Source: [Haemophilus] felis (lineage in GTDB: Bacteria > Pseudomonadota > Gammaproteobacteria > Enterobacterales > Pasteurellaceae). Taken from it: a stretch of 64,000 nucleotides of DNA. The translations under genes were made by a program, and so were the position numbers. Below are positions 9,586 through 17,442 of this stretch, one piece after another. The first letter of the stretch is position 1. Every line of letters starts with the position of its first letter. The stretch is taken from contig MUYB01000007.1 in assembly GCA_002015125.1 (NCBI GenBank), positions 10,254 to 74,253 of the forward strand, read 5' to 3'. The notes beneath the pieces were generated by a model, which worked only from the letters and a program-made list of their open reading frames with translations, made no database searches and had not been told where the DNA came from.

Positions 9586-10257
9586 TTAGTAGGTACTGTT
9601 ATTGTCTTGCAAGCCATGAATGATTGCAATGCCAGCGCTAGCGCCAATGCGAGTTGCGCCAGCTTCGATCATAGCAAGTGCCGTTTGCGTATCGCGCACA
9701 CCGCCAGAAGCTTTCACCCCAATGTCACCCACGTTTTTTTTCATCAACGCCACATCTTCAACGGTGGCGCCACCGCGATTAAAACCTGTGGATGTTTTGA
9801 CAAACGCCACCTTGAGGAATTTACAAATTTCACAGGCTTTCACTATTTCTTCTTTGGTTAATAAACAGGTTTCTAAAATTACTTTTAATGGTTTATCACC
9901 ACAAGCGGCAAGCACTTCTGCAATATCTGCTCTCACGGCATCCCATTTATTCGATTTTATCCAGCCCACGTTAATCACCATATCAATTTCGTCGGCGCCA
10001 GCTTTAATTGCCTCTGCGCTTTCAAAAGCTTTAACACTACTTAAATTCGCGCCAAGTGGAAAACCCACCACTGTGCAAATTTTCACATCCGTATTAGCCA
10101 ATTTTTCTTTCGCTAAGGGAATATAAGCCGAGTTAATACACACTGACAAAAAATGATTGTCTATGGCTTCCTGACAAAGCTGCAAAATATCTTGCTCATT
10201 TTTCTCTGCAGTTAAAGCTGTGTGGTCGATAAATTGTGAAATATTTTTCGTATTCAT
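9586..10257 (-). CDS. deoC: Deoxyribose-phosphate aldolase
   Basis: 223 residues from the ATG at 10257, which has AAGGAG seven bases upstream; the longer frame from 10293 lacks one. It converts 2-deoxy-D-ribose-5-phosphate to glyceraldehyde-3-phosphate and acetaldehyde. The class I aldolase Schiff-base Lys is in VAFVKTSTGF and the second active-site Lys in GVKASGGVR. The sequence starts FIDHTALTAEK and ends in STY; a C-terminal Tyr is important in DeoC. It forms an operon with deoR. Confidence 0.96.
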   Translation of the reverse strand: MNTKNISQFIDHTALTAEKNEQDILQLCQEAIDNHFLSVCINSAYIPLAKEKLANTDVKICTVVGFPLGANLSSVKAFESAEAIKAGADEIDMVINVGWIKSNKWDAVRADIAEVLAACGDKPLKVILETCLLTKEEIVKACEICKFLKVAFVKTSTGFNRGGATVEDVALMKKNVGDIGVKASGGVRDTQTALAMIEAGATRIGASAGIAIIHGLQDNNSTY

Positions 10258-10296
10258 ATGAACTCCTTTAAGTTTTTTGTGAAGAAAAGACATAAA

Positions 10297-10362
10297 TGTA
10301 AATTTATTAACATTATATCGTAAAAAAATTCTAAAACTGTAATCTATGTAACTTTTTTAACA
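10297..10362. promoter_or_regulatory. Pair of DeoR-like operators between deoC and the MFS remnant
   Basis: Two 16-bp near-palindromes of the same form lie 50 bp apart: TGTAAATTTATTAACA (10297-10312) and TGTAACTTTTTTAACA (10347-10362). They resemble the E. coli DeoR operator TGTTAGAATTCTAACA in size and ends. The spacing is about five helical turns, which fits a repression loop. They sit between the divergent deoC and the transporter remnant and could control both. Confidence 0.5.
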
Positions 10363-10425
10363 AATACCTAGAGATATACTAAGCTCGATTTTTTGGCTTA
10401 TCACATTTTTAAATAGGAGTTCATG

Positions 10426-10965
10426 ATGAGTATATTTAAAGAAGCACCCGACTTACCAATCACCAAAAGCAAAGAAGAAATAGACAAAACTTATCGTTAT
10501 TGGCGATTGCATTTAATGATCGTAAGTTACATTGGTTTTGCTGGATGGGGTTCAGATAAGTTCTTCAAAGGCAATCGCACACAAATGAATATTATCTATG
10601 TTGTAGGTATCATTTCTGTTTCTTTAGCCCTTTGGTTTTTACCAAGTGACAATGTTATTTTGATGTCCTCTTTATTCTTTTTAATTGGCTTTTTCATCTT
10701 TGGTCCACAATTCCTCATTGCAATGGCCGCTGCTGAAGACTCCCATAAATATGCTTCAGGTGCATCTACAGGATTTGTAAGCTTGTTTGCTTACATTGGT
10801 GCTGCAGCAGCAGGCTTACCTCTCTCCTTAGTCATTGAGCACTTTAAATGGAATGGTTTCTTTGGCACCTTATTCATGATTTCCTTAGTGTGTGCTTTAC
10901 TCTTAGTACTTGTCTATATTTTACAATACCATAAAAATAAACAACGCTCACAACTACAAGGATAA
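10426..10965 (+). pseudogene. Organophosphate:phosphate antiporter (UhpC/GlpT-type MFS), internally deleted
   Basis: 179 residues from the second ATG of an ATG-ATG pair, preceded by AGGAG. The first ~40 residues (KSKEEIDKTYRYWRLHLMIV) match the N-terminus and first helix of UhpC/UhpT/GlpT-family carriers. The frame then jumps to the C-terminal half (GSDKFFKGNRTQMN, FFIFGPQFLIAMAA, a late-helix signature). Family members are about 430-460 residues, so roughly 270 residues (helices 1b to about 8) are missing in frame. I call it a pseudogene because a carrier without half of its helices is unlikely to work. Its place beside deoC and the operator pair suggests an ancestral sugar-phosphate substrate, which is inference. 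Confidence 0.7.
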
Positions 10966-10998
10966 TTAAAGTTAGCTCTATAAAATAGAATCTTATCT

Positions 10999-11034
10999 AA
11001 TACCCATTTTTCAACACAGAAAAATGGGTATTTT
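10999..11034 (+). terminator. Terminator after the MFS remnant
   Basis: A 13-bp stem (AATACCCATTTTT / AAAAATGGGTATT) ending in a T-run, 33 bp after the stop codon. Confidence 0.75.
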
Positions 11035-11060
11035 ATTGTGCGGTTGTCATAATTCACATC

Positions 11061-11106
11061 CCCCTTGAGGGGAATATGAAGTACTAGGCCCTTATAGGGT
11101 GGCCTA
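11061..11106. repeat. Two small palindromes in the MFS-fucO gap
   Basis: CCCCTTGAGGGG (11061-11072) and TAGGCC ... GGCCTA (11085-11106) lie 12 bp apart in the 267-bp gap between the convergent genes. No gene is seen. They may be remnants of small repeated elements; function unknown. Confidence 0.4.
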
Positions 11107-11164
11107 AAACCGCATATTTTACGTGCGATTATTATTAAAATAAGAAGCAAATCTTAAAAAACTG

Positions 11165-11206
11165 CATAAAAAAACGGTTTCACTACAAAAGTAGGAAACC
11201 ATTTTT
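11165..11206. terminator. Bidirectional terminator downstream of fucO
   Basis: GGTTTC/GAAACC stem (arms 11176-11181 and 11195-11200), with an inner CTAC/GTAG pairing and T-runs on both sides, just past the fucO stop on the minus strand. Confidence 0.65.
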
Positions 11207-11232
11207 AATAAAACTTCTATAAGATACTATTT

Positions 11233-12384
11233 TTAAAAGGCAATTTTATACACTTCTAAAATTTCTTCTGGGCTGCAATCTCTTGGGTTACCGCCAGTAC
11301 AAACATCATTGAAAGCATCCACAGAAAGTGCTGGAAGATCTTCTTCTTTCACACCAATCATAGATAGTTTTTCTGGGATACCGACATCTTTTGAAAGTTG
11401 TTGTACCGCTTTAATTGCTGCATCGCGATATTCCGCTTCGCTCATATCATCAACACCTTTCACGCCCATAGCGCGTGCGATTTCACGATATTTTTCGCCA
11501 GTGTAATTTTTGTTAAATTCCATGACATAAGGAAGCAATACGGCATTAGCGATACCGTGCGGTGTATCATAATAAGCAGAAAGCGGATGCGCCATACTGT
11601 GCACCACGCCCAATCCCACATTTGAGAAGCCCATACCAGCGACATATTGTCCAAGCGCCATGCCTTCACGTCCTGCTGGTTCGTTATTCACTGCACCGCG
11701 TAAAGATTTAGAAATTAACTCAATGGCTTTTAAATGAAGCGCATCAGTTAATTCCCAAGCTGCTTTAGTGATGTAACCTTCAATGGCGTGAGTTAGCGCA
11801 TCCATACCTGTAGCGGCAGTTAAACCTTTTGGCATACTGGACATCATATCTGGGTCAACAACAGCAACGGTTGGCACATCATGTACGTCCACACAAACGA
11901 ATTTACGTTTTTTCTCTTCATTGGTAATCACATAGTTAATGGTTACCTCAGCTGCGGTACCAGCTGTAGTTGGCACGGCGATAACAGGTACACATTTTTG
12001 ATGAGTTGGCGCAACGCCCTCTAAAGAAAGAACATCACTAAATTCAGGATTGTTAATGATGATACCGATACCTTTAGAACTATCAATTGGCGATCCCCCA
12101 CCGATTGCAATCATGTAATCTGCACCAGTATCTTTGAAACGTTGTACACCTAATTTAATAATATCCACACTTGGGTTGGCTTTGACTTCATCAAAAATTT
12201 CATAAGGCAAGCCTGCTTCATCAAGCAGTGCGGTCACTTTGCCTGCCACACCAAATTTGATCAGATCTTTATCGGTTACGACTAACCCTTTTTTGAACCC
12301 CCGACTTTTGACTTCGTGAACAATTTGTTGAATTGCACCTTTACCATGATAACTGGTTTCATTCAAAATCATACGATTTGCCAT
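11233..12384 (-). CDS. fucO: L-1,2-propanediol oxidoreductase (lactaldehyde reductase)
   Basis: 383 residues, iron-dependent group III alcohol dehydrogenase. The NAD-binding motif GGGSPIDSSKG is present, and the metal site residues lie in DALTHAIEGY and VHSMAHPLSAYYDTPHG. It reduces the L-lactaldehyde released by fuculose-1-phosphate aldolase to L-1,2-propanediol, re-oxidising NADH during fermentation. It lies last in the fuc cluster, separated from the ABC transporter genes by a terminator and a 325-bp gap with its own CRP-like box, so it is probably transcribed alone. The start has a GGAGAA ribosome binding site. Confidence 0.93.
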   Translation of the reverse strand: MANRMILNETSYHGKGAIQQIVHEVKSRGFKKGLVVTDKDLIKFGVAGKVTALLDEAGLPYEIFDEVKANPSVDIIKLGVQRFKDTGADYMIAIGGGSPIDSSKGIGIIINNPEFSDVLSLEGVAPTHQKCVPVIAVPTTAGTAAEVTINYVITNEEKKRKFVCVDVHDVPTVAVVDPDMMSSMPKGLTAATGMDALTHAIEGYITKAAWELTDALHLKAIELISKSLRGAVNNEPAGREGMALGQYVAGMGFSNVGLGVVHSMAHPLSAYYDTPHGIANAVLLPYVMEFNKNYTGEKYREIARAMGVKGVDDMSEAEYRDAAIKAVQQLSKDVGIPEKLSMIGVKEEDLPALSVDAFNDVCTGGNPRDCSPEEILEVYKIAF

Positions 12385-12520
12385 AGTATTTCTCCTAATA
12401 TATAAATAATAAAAAAATAAAGTTGGATCTAAAAAAGAAAAAAACAGAATAATTTTCCACGGACTATGATCTTTACTTTTAGCAAGAGAGTAAATAAATT
12501 CACGAAATAATCGGATTTTT

Positions 12521-12536
12521 TGTTAACTAGCTCACA
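12521..12536 (-). promoter_or_regulatory. CRP-like site upstream of fucO
   Basis: TGTTAACTAGCTCACA (a TGTGA-N6-TCACA variant) lies 137 bp before fucO. It is nearly identical to the box in front of siaP (TGTTAACTAGATCACA). The rest of the 12385-12651 gap is AT-rich with a short hairpin at about 12598-12616 (AATGAAA ... TTTCATT) and no gene. Confidence 0.6.
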
Positions 12537-12651
12537 AATTCTAAAAAATTATTAGGTGTATTTACGGAATAATTTGCCCGATTTGACTGTTTAAAGAATG
12601 AAACGGTCTTTCATTAGCATCTCTAGCAAACTTGAAAAATAGACACATAGC

Positions 12652-12683
12652 AAAAAAGCTTTCCACCGAAGTAGAAAGCTTTT
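12652..12683 (-). terminator. Terminator after the ABC substrate-binding protein gene
   Basis: AAAAGCTTTC / GAAAGCTTTT stem with a T-run on the minus strand, 27 bp past the stop. It ends the long fucI-to-ABC transcription unit. Confidence 0.8.
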
Positions 12684-12709
12684 GGATTAAAGTTAGTCAT
12701 AGAAACAGA

Positions 12710-13657
12710 TTAGTAAAGCACGCCTTTCGCTTCTTCTGAATCAATGTTTTCTTTGGTCACGTACACAACACCAGTGTCGATAACTTTTTCCACTTTTTCG
12801 CCTTTTAAGATGCGATTAATGGAGTTCACACCTTTGTAGCCCATTTGGAAAGAAGATTGAACAACGATACCGTCTAATGTTCCGTCACGCACGAAGTTTT
12901 GTAAGTCTGAGTTACCATCAAAGCCCACAGCAACAATTTTGCCTGCAAAGCCTTTTTGTTTTACAGCACGAGCCATTCCAACTGCGGTTGGTTCATTAGC
13001 CCCAAAAATCGCCGCGATGTCTGGATTAGAACTTAATACGTCGATAGTTTGGTTAAGTGCGGTAATCATCTCGGAGTTTGAGTAGTAAGGACCTACTACT
13101 TTATAATCTGCTTTAGCTTGTACTGCATCTACAAAGCCACCTGTACGCTCAATGGCAGATTGTGCACCTTGAGTGAATGACATCACTGCTACTTTACCGC
13201 CTTTCACTTTAGCTAATAATTTTTCCGCTGCTAATGCGCCTGCAGCACGGTTATCTGTGGCAAGGAAAGATTGGAAATATTTGTCTGCACCTTGTAAACC
13301 AGAGTCGATTAACACGACAGGAATGCCATTTTCATAAGCTTTTTTCACCGCTGGCACTAAAGCAACTGGATCTGATGGTGCTAACACGATACCTGCTACT
13401 TTACGGTTAATGGCGTTTTCCACCATATTTACTTGTGCGTCGATAGCAGTTTCTGCATCAGGTCCTTGGAAATTAATTTTATAAGCGCCACCTAGATCTT
13501 TCTCTGCAACCTCAGCCCCTTTTTTCACATTTTGCCAGAAGGTAGAGTTCGCAGATTTTACAATCACAGCAATTTCTTGTGAATTTGCCCAAGCGGAACC
13601 TGCGAAAAGGGTGGATAAACCTAAAACAGTTGCGGTTACGATTGCTAATTTTTTCAT
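12710..13657 (-). CDS. Sugar ABC transporter periplasmic binding protein (RbsB-like)
   Basis: 315 residues: a Sec signal peptide (MKKLAIVTATVLGLS..., cleavage near SAWA-NS), then a type I periplasmic binding fold of the ribose/galactose group (VIVKSANSTFWQNVKKGAE, GIVLAPSDPVALVPA, GANEPTAVG, VAVGFDGN). It delivers a monosaccharide to the permease encoded next to it. It lies directly behind fucA, permease and ATPase genes in the same orientation, which suggests L-fucose or a related 6-deoxysugar rather than ribose; that is inference from context. No rbsK, rbsD or rbsR is nearby. Last gene of the transcription unit. Confidence 0.85.
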   Translation of the reverse strand: MKKLAIVTATVLGLSTLFAGSAWANSQEIAVIVKSANSTFWQNVKKGAEVAEKDLGGAYKINFQGPDAETAIDAQVNMVENAINRKVAGIVLAPSDPVALVPAVKKAYENGIPVVLIDSGLQGADKYFQSFLATDNRAAGALAAEKLLAKVKGGKVAVMSFTQGAQSAIERTGGFVDAVQAKADYKVVGPYYSNSEMITALNQTIDVLSSNPDIAAIFGANEPTAVGMARAVKQKGFAGKIVAVGFDGNSDLQNFVRDGTLDGIVVQSSFQMGYKGVNSINRILKGEKVEKVIDTGVVYVTKENIDSEEAKGVLY

Positions 13658-13679
13658 GTTAGTTCTCCTCTAGAGTAGA

Positions 13680-14678
13680 TTATTTTTTACCGAGTTTTTT
13701 AGATTGACGTAATTGGTCTAAAGACACAGCTACGATAATCACTAGCCCGATAACTATCATTTGCACAAATGATGAGACGCCATTCATATTCAAACCATTA
13801 CGGAGTACACCGATAATGAATGACCCGATTAACGTGCCAGGAATGGTGCCCACACCGCCCATCAACGATGTTCCCCCGACCACTGCACTTGCAATTGCAT
13901 CAAGTTCGTATGCCACACCGCCGTTAGGTTGTGCAGTTACTAAGCGAGATGCAAGGATTACGCCTGTTAAACCAGAGAGCAAACCACTGGCAACATAAGC
14001 ATAAATTTTAACAATATTGGTTTTAATACCTGAAAGACGTGCTGCTTCTTCGTTAGAACCGATAGCGTAAATATAACGTCCCACTTTTAATTTGGTTAAG
14101 GCAAAGGTGAATAACACGGTAATGAAGATCATAATGATCACAGGATAAGGGATCCCTGCGAAAACCACTTTTGGTAAGCCATTCGGACCTTCTTCAATGA
14201 TTTTAAATAGCGCTCCGTTACCGAGTTCAGCAAAAGATTCTGGCATACCTGACACTGGAGCCGCGTTGGTGATATAAAGTGCAACCCCACGAGCCACCAT
14301 CATCATTCCTAAAGTAGCGATAAATGGAGGTAATTTCATTTTGGTAACTAAGATACCATTCAATAACCCACATATTCCGCCGACTAACACCCCGAAAATC
14401 ATGCCTAGAGGCACTGGCATACCTGCATTAACGGCCATTGCCGCAGCAACCCCCGATAGCGCCACTACAGAACCAGTACTTAAATCAATACCACCAGTTA
14501 AAATAACACAGGTAGCACCGATACCAATTAAGGCAATAGTAGAGGTTTGCAAACCAACAGTCATAATATTGTTAGAAGTAAAGAAATAATCATTGGTTAC
14601 GCTAAAGAAAATCACTAATAAGATTAAGCCAGCCAATGCAGCCATTTTACGCAGTAGATCTTTGTATTTTTCGTTCAT
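13680..14678 (-). CDS. Sugar ABC transporter permease (RbsC/AraH type)
   Basis: 332 residues with about eight to ten hydrophobic segments and the permease block ELDAIASAVVGGTSLMGGVGT, which contacts the ATPase in this family, plus ILTGGIDLSTGSVVALSG near the second helix. It forms the membrane channel for the importer, probably as a homodimer. The genes lie 11 bp (ATPase) and 22 bp (binding protein) apart, so the three are one operon. Substrate is unproven; see the binding protein. Confidence 0.88.
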   Translation of the reverse strand: MNEKYKDLLRKMAALAGLILLVIFFSVTNDYFFTSNNIMTVGLQTSTIALIGIGATCVILTGGIDLSTGSVVALSGVAAAMAVNAGMPVPLGMIFGVLVGGICGLLNGILVTKMKLPPFIATLGMMMVARGVALYITNAAPVSGMPESFAELGNGALFKIIEEGPNGLPKVVFAGIPYPVIIMIFITVLFTFALTKLKVGRYIYAIGSNEEAARLSGIKTNIVKIYAYVASGLLSGLTGVILASRLVTAQPNGGVAYELDAIASAVVGGTSLMGGVGTIPGTLIGSFIIGVLRNGLNMNGVSSFVQMIVIGLVIIVAVSLDQLRQSKKLGKK

Positions 14679-14689
14679 CTTTCAGCTCC

Positions 14690-16213
14690 TTAGTTTTTTT
14701 GCTCTGGTGCGTACATATCTTTCACACCCGTTGCATATTGCATAATTTCTTCTTGATTGGTGGCTTTAGTTTCTAACATCGCCGTCATTTTGCCTTCACG
14801 CATAACGATGATGCGGTCGGAAACCCCTAACACCTCTGGTAATTCAGAGGAAATCACAATCACGCCAACGCCATTAGCCGCAAGTTCATCTAATAATTGA
14901 TAAATGGCATATTTAGCACCGACATCAATGCCTCGCGTTGGCTCATCAAAAATCATCACTTTAGCATCACGGAATAACCATTTGCCGATAACCACTTTTT
15001 GTTGGTTACCGCCGCTAAGGTTGTTGACTAACTGCTCCGCCGTTGGTGTTTTAATTGCCATTTTGTCAATAAAGGTTTTCGATGCTTTGCACTCTTCATC
15101 GTGGGAAATTACGCCAGCTGCATTGGATACTTTATCCATTGACGCCATAGTGATGTTTTCGCGAATATTCATACTGACGGCGACGCCATTCAATTTGCGG
15201 TCTTCCGACAAATAGGCGATACCGGCTTTAATAGAATCCGCAGGGCTTTTAATGGACACTTTCGCACTGTGTACATAAATTTCACCACTGTCTAGTGGAT
15301 CTGCACCGAAAATCGCACGAGCAAGCTCAGTGCGTTTCGCTCCAACCAAACCAGTAATCCCCAAAATTTCCCCTTTGAACAAGGCAAAGTCTAAGGCTTG
15401 GAACACGCCGTAGCGTTCTGCTTGATAAACAGACATCACCACTTCGCTTTCATCCACTACCGCTGTTTTCGGTGGGAAGTGGTTATCCAAAGAACGCCCT
15501 ACCATTTTGGTGATAATTTCGTCCATTGTGATTTCATTGAAGCGATGATCGGACACATAAGTGCCGTCGCGGAAAATGGTAATATGGTCGCAAATGCGTT
15601 TGAGTTCTTCCATTCGGTGAGAAATATAAACAATGCTCACACCTTTAGCGCGAAGTTTGTTCACCAATTCAAACAACTTATCAATTTCTTTTTCCGTGAG
15701 AGCAGATGTTGGTTCATCCATAATCAACACTTCCACATCAAAAGAAAGAGCTTTAGCGATTTCCACCATTTGTTGTTTTGCTACAGACAATGTTCGAACT
15801 TCATCTGTGGGTTTCACATCAATGTCGAATAGAGCAAGTAACTTCTCAGAGTCTGAAATCATTTTCTTCTTATCAACCACACCATATTTATGTGGTTCAC
15901 GAGCAAAGAAAATATTTTCAGCAACAGTTAAATGAGGAATTAAGTTGAGTTCTTGGAAAATCATACTAATCCCTTCTTTCTGCGCTTCTAGAACAGATGA
16001 GAAACTAATGGATTTACCTTTGTAAACAATATCCCCCTCATCACGTTGATACACTCCAAGCAAGCATTTCATTAAGGTGGATTTTCCTGCACCATTTTCC
16101 CCCATCAGTGCGTGAACTTCCCCTTTACGCAAGGTGAGTTGAACATCTTTCAATGCTTGCACACCAGCAAAACCTTTGCTGATATTTCGCATAGTGAGAA
16201 TCGTTTCATTCAT
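14690..16213 (-). CDS. Sugar ABC transporter ATP-binding protein (RbsA/MglA type, two ABC domains)
   Basis: 507 residues with two fused ABC domains. The first has Walker A GENGAGKST, an LSVAKQQMVEIAKAL signature and Walker B VLIMDEPTSAL. The second has the usual degenerate Walker A (GLVGAKRTE), LSGGNQQKV and VMIFDEPTRGIDVG. This tandem layout is standard for monosaccharide CUT2 importers. The ATG at 16213 has GGAGAA upstream and starts 15 bp after fucA ends, so it belongs to the fuc operon. Confidence 0.9.
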   Translation of the reverse strand: MNETILTMRNISKGFAGVQALKDVQLTLRKGEVHALMGENGAGKSTLMKCLLGVYQRDEGDIVYKGKSISFSSVLEAQKEGISMIFQELNLIPHLTVAENIFFAREPHKYGVVDKKKMISDSEKLLALFDIDVKPTDEVRTLSVAKQQMVEIAKALSFDVEVLIMDEPTSALTEKEIDKLFELVNKLRAKGVSIVYISHRMEELKRICDHITIFRDGTYVSDHRFNEITMDEIITKMVGRSLDNHFPPKTAVVDESEVVMSVYQAERYGVFQALDFALFKGEILGITGLVGAKRTELARAIFGADPLDSGEIYVHSAKVSIKSPADSIKAGIAYLSEDRKLNGVAVSMNIRENITMASMDKVSNAAGVISHDEECKASKTFIDKMAIKTPTAEQLVNNLSGGNQQKVVIGKWLFRDAKVMIFDEPTRGIDVGAKYAIYQLLDELAANGVGVIVISSELPEVLGVSDRIIVMREGKMTAMLETKATNQEEIMQYATGVKDMYAPEQKN

Positions 16214-16227
16214 AGCGTTCTCCTCAA

Positions 16228-16875
16228 TTATTCTTCAATTCTTAACCCATAAGACTTAAATTTCTCTAACACCACCTCCATATTTTCTTTGGTTAATAAT
16301 GGAATTTCTTGGTTAGTAGCAAGTAATTTCATATACCATTCTGCTAATACTTCAACTTCGTGGGCTAACCAAAGGGCTTTGTCTAAGTTTTTCTCTGCGG
16401 CAATTAAACCGTGATGGGCAAGCAAAATCGCTTTGCTGGTTTTGATGCCTTCTTTCACATATTCCGCTAATTTATGCGTACCAAAAGTAGCATAAGGTAC
16501 ACAAGGAATATGGTCGGTACCGCCGACGGCTATCATATAGTGAAATGGAGGAATGGATTTTTCTAGAATTGATACCGCTGCGCAGTTAATGGAATGGTTA
16601 TGCACCACCGCATCAACATCGGGGCGAGCTTCATACACCGCTAAGTGGAAATGCCATTCGCTTGAGGGTAATTTACCTTCTTCGTGTTTACCATCTTTAT
16701 CCACATACACAATGCTTTCTGGTGTCATAAGATGATACGGTGTACCTGTTGGTGTAATAAGCATACCGTCTTTGTAACGTACACTCACATTGCCTGCGGT
16801 GCCTTGGTTTAAACCTAATCTTGTCATTTCAAGACAGGTATCAATAATTTTTTGAGAAAGTTCTACACGATTCAT
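16228..16875 (-). CDS. fucA: L-fuculose-1-phosphate aldolase, copy 1
   Basis: 215 residues, class II zinc aldolase (AraD/FucA family). Zinc ligands are the His residues of VVHNHSINC and LAHHGLIAAEK; the catalytic Glu is in LPSSEWHFH. It splits fuculose-1-phosphate into dihydroxyacetone phosphate and L-lactaldehyde. It lies between fucU and the ABC transporter in the fucI-led operon. A second copy at 25374-26021 differs at only four residues (positions 4, 36, 60 and about 206), showing recent duplication or ongoing gene conversion. Confidence 0.95.
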   Translation of the reverse strand: MNRVELSQKIIDTCLEMTRLGLNQGTAGNVSVRYKDGMLITPTGTPYHLMTPESIVYVDKDGKHEEGKLPSSEWHFHLAVYEARPDVDAVVHNHSINCAAVSILEKSIPPFHYMIAVGGTDHIPCVPYATFGTHKLAEYVKEGIKTSKAILLAHHGLIAAEKNLDKALWLAHEVEVLAEWYMKLLATNQEIPLLTKENMEVVLEKFKSYGLRIEE

Positions 16876-16897
16876 TTTTTATCCTTACAAAGTCAAT

Positions 16898-17332
16898 TTA
16901 AAAAACTGGGGTAACACCTTTTTTGATGATAATATTGCCGTATTTGGCAGTTTCACCTGTTACGACGACGGCGTAAGCTTTTTCAGCACGATCATAGAAA
17001 GCAAAACGTTCTACACGCTCCACTTTAGGGGCATCGCCGTTTACTTTACGAATGGCAGCTAAATAACGTTCTTCTACCGCTGGATCAAGGGTATCACCTG
17101 GCACCGCCGACATCATTGCTAGTGGTGCTTCAACATATTGATCAAATTCAAACAATGGCGAAATAGCTTCTAACAAGGTGGCAATGGGTAAGCCGTCAGC
17201 ACGAATAACTTGATGATGCAACTGATGAGCAGGGAAATGGGCATCAGAAAGTACTAATTCGTCGCCGTGCCCCATTTCAGCCAAGATTTTAAGCAATTCT
17301 GGAGAAATTGCTGGGTGAATGCCTTTTAACAT
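16898..17332 (-). CDS. fucU: L-fucose mutarotase
   Basis: 144 residues of the RbsD/FucU family, beginning [26 protein letters not shown], with the conserved His of [15 protein letters not shown] and the closing [21 protein letters not shown] block. It interconverts alpha and beta anomers of L-fucose so that the isomerase receives its preferred form. It sits 22 bp ahead of fucA; a run of palindromic repeats separates it from fucK. Confidence 0.95.
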   Translation of the reverse strand: MLKGIHPAISPELLKILAEMGHGDELVLSDAHFPAHQLHHQVIRADGLPIATLLEAISPLFEFDQYVEAPLAMMSAVPGDTLDPAVEERYLAAIRKVNGDAPKVERVERFAFYDRAEKAYAVVVTGETAKYGNIIIKKGVTPVF

Positions 17333-17342
17333 AGATACTCCT

Positions 17343-17442
17343 TTTGGACGCCGTTGCGTCGCTAGGTTTGGACGCCAGCGTGGCGTCCCTACACATTGGA
17401 TGCCGTGGCATCGTTACACATTAGATGCTGTGGCGTCGCTAC
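17343..17442. repeat. Four tandem REP-like palindromes between fucK and fucU
   Basis: Four head-to-tail, partly degenerate copies of a ~25-bp unit start at about 17343, 17367, 17395 and 17420. The best is GGACGCCAGCGTGGCGTCC followed by CTACA; on the minus strand it reads TGTAG then the palindrome. They fill the 106-bp gap and reach the fucK stop codon. They may fold in mRNA and adjust stability of the fuc transcript. Confidence 0.75.

Noticed and set aside
9620-10126. 168-residue plus-strand frame opposite deoC
   Set aside because: Antisense shadow of a well-conserved aldolase gene; no independent start signal.
12710-16213. Naming the ABC genes rbsB, rbsC and rbsA
   Set aside because: Family resemblance is at the CUT2 level only; no ribose kinase, pyranase or regulator is nearby and the operon context is fucose.
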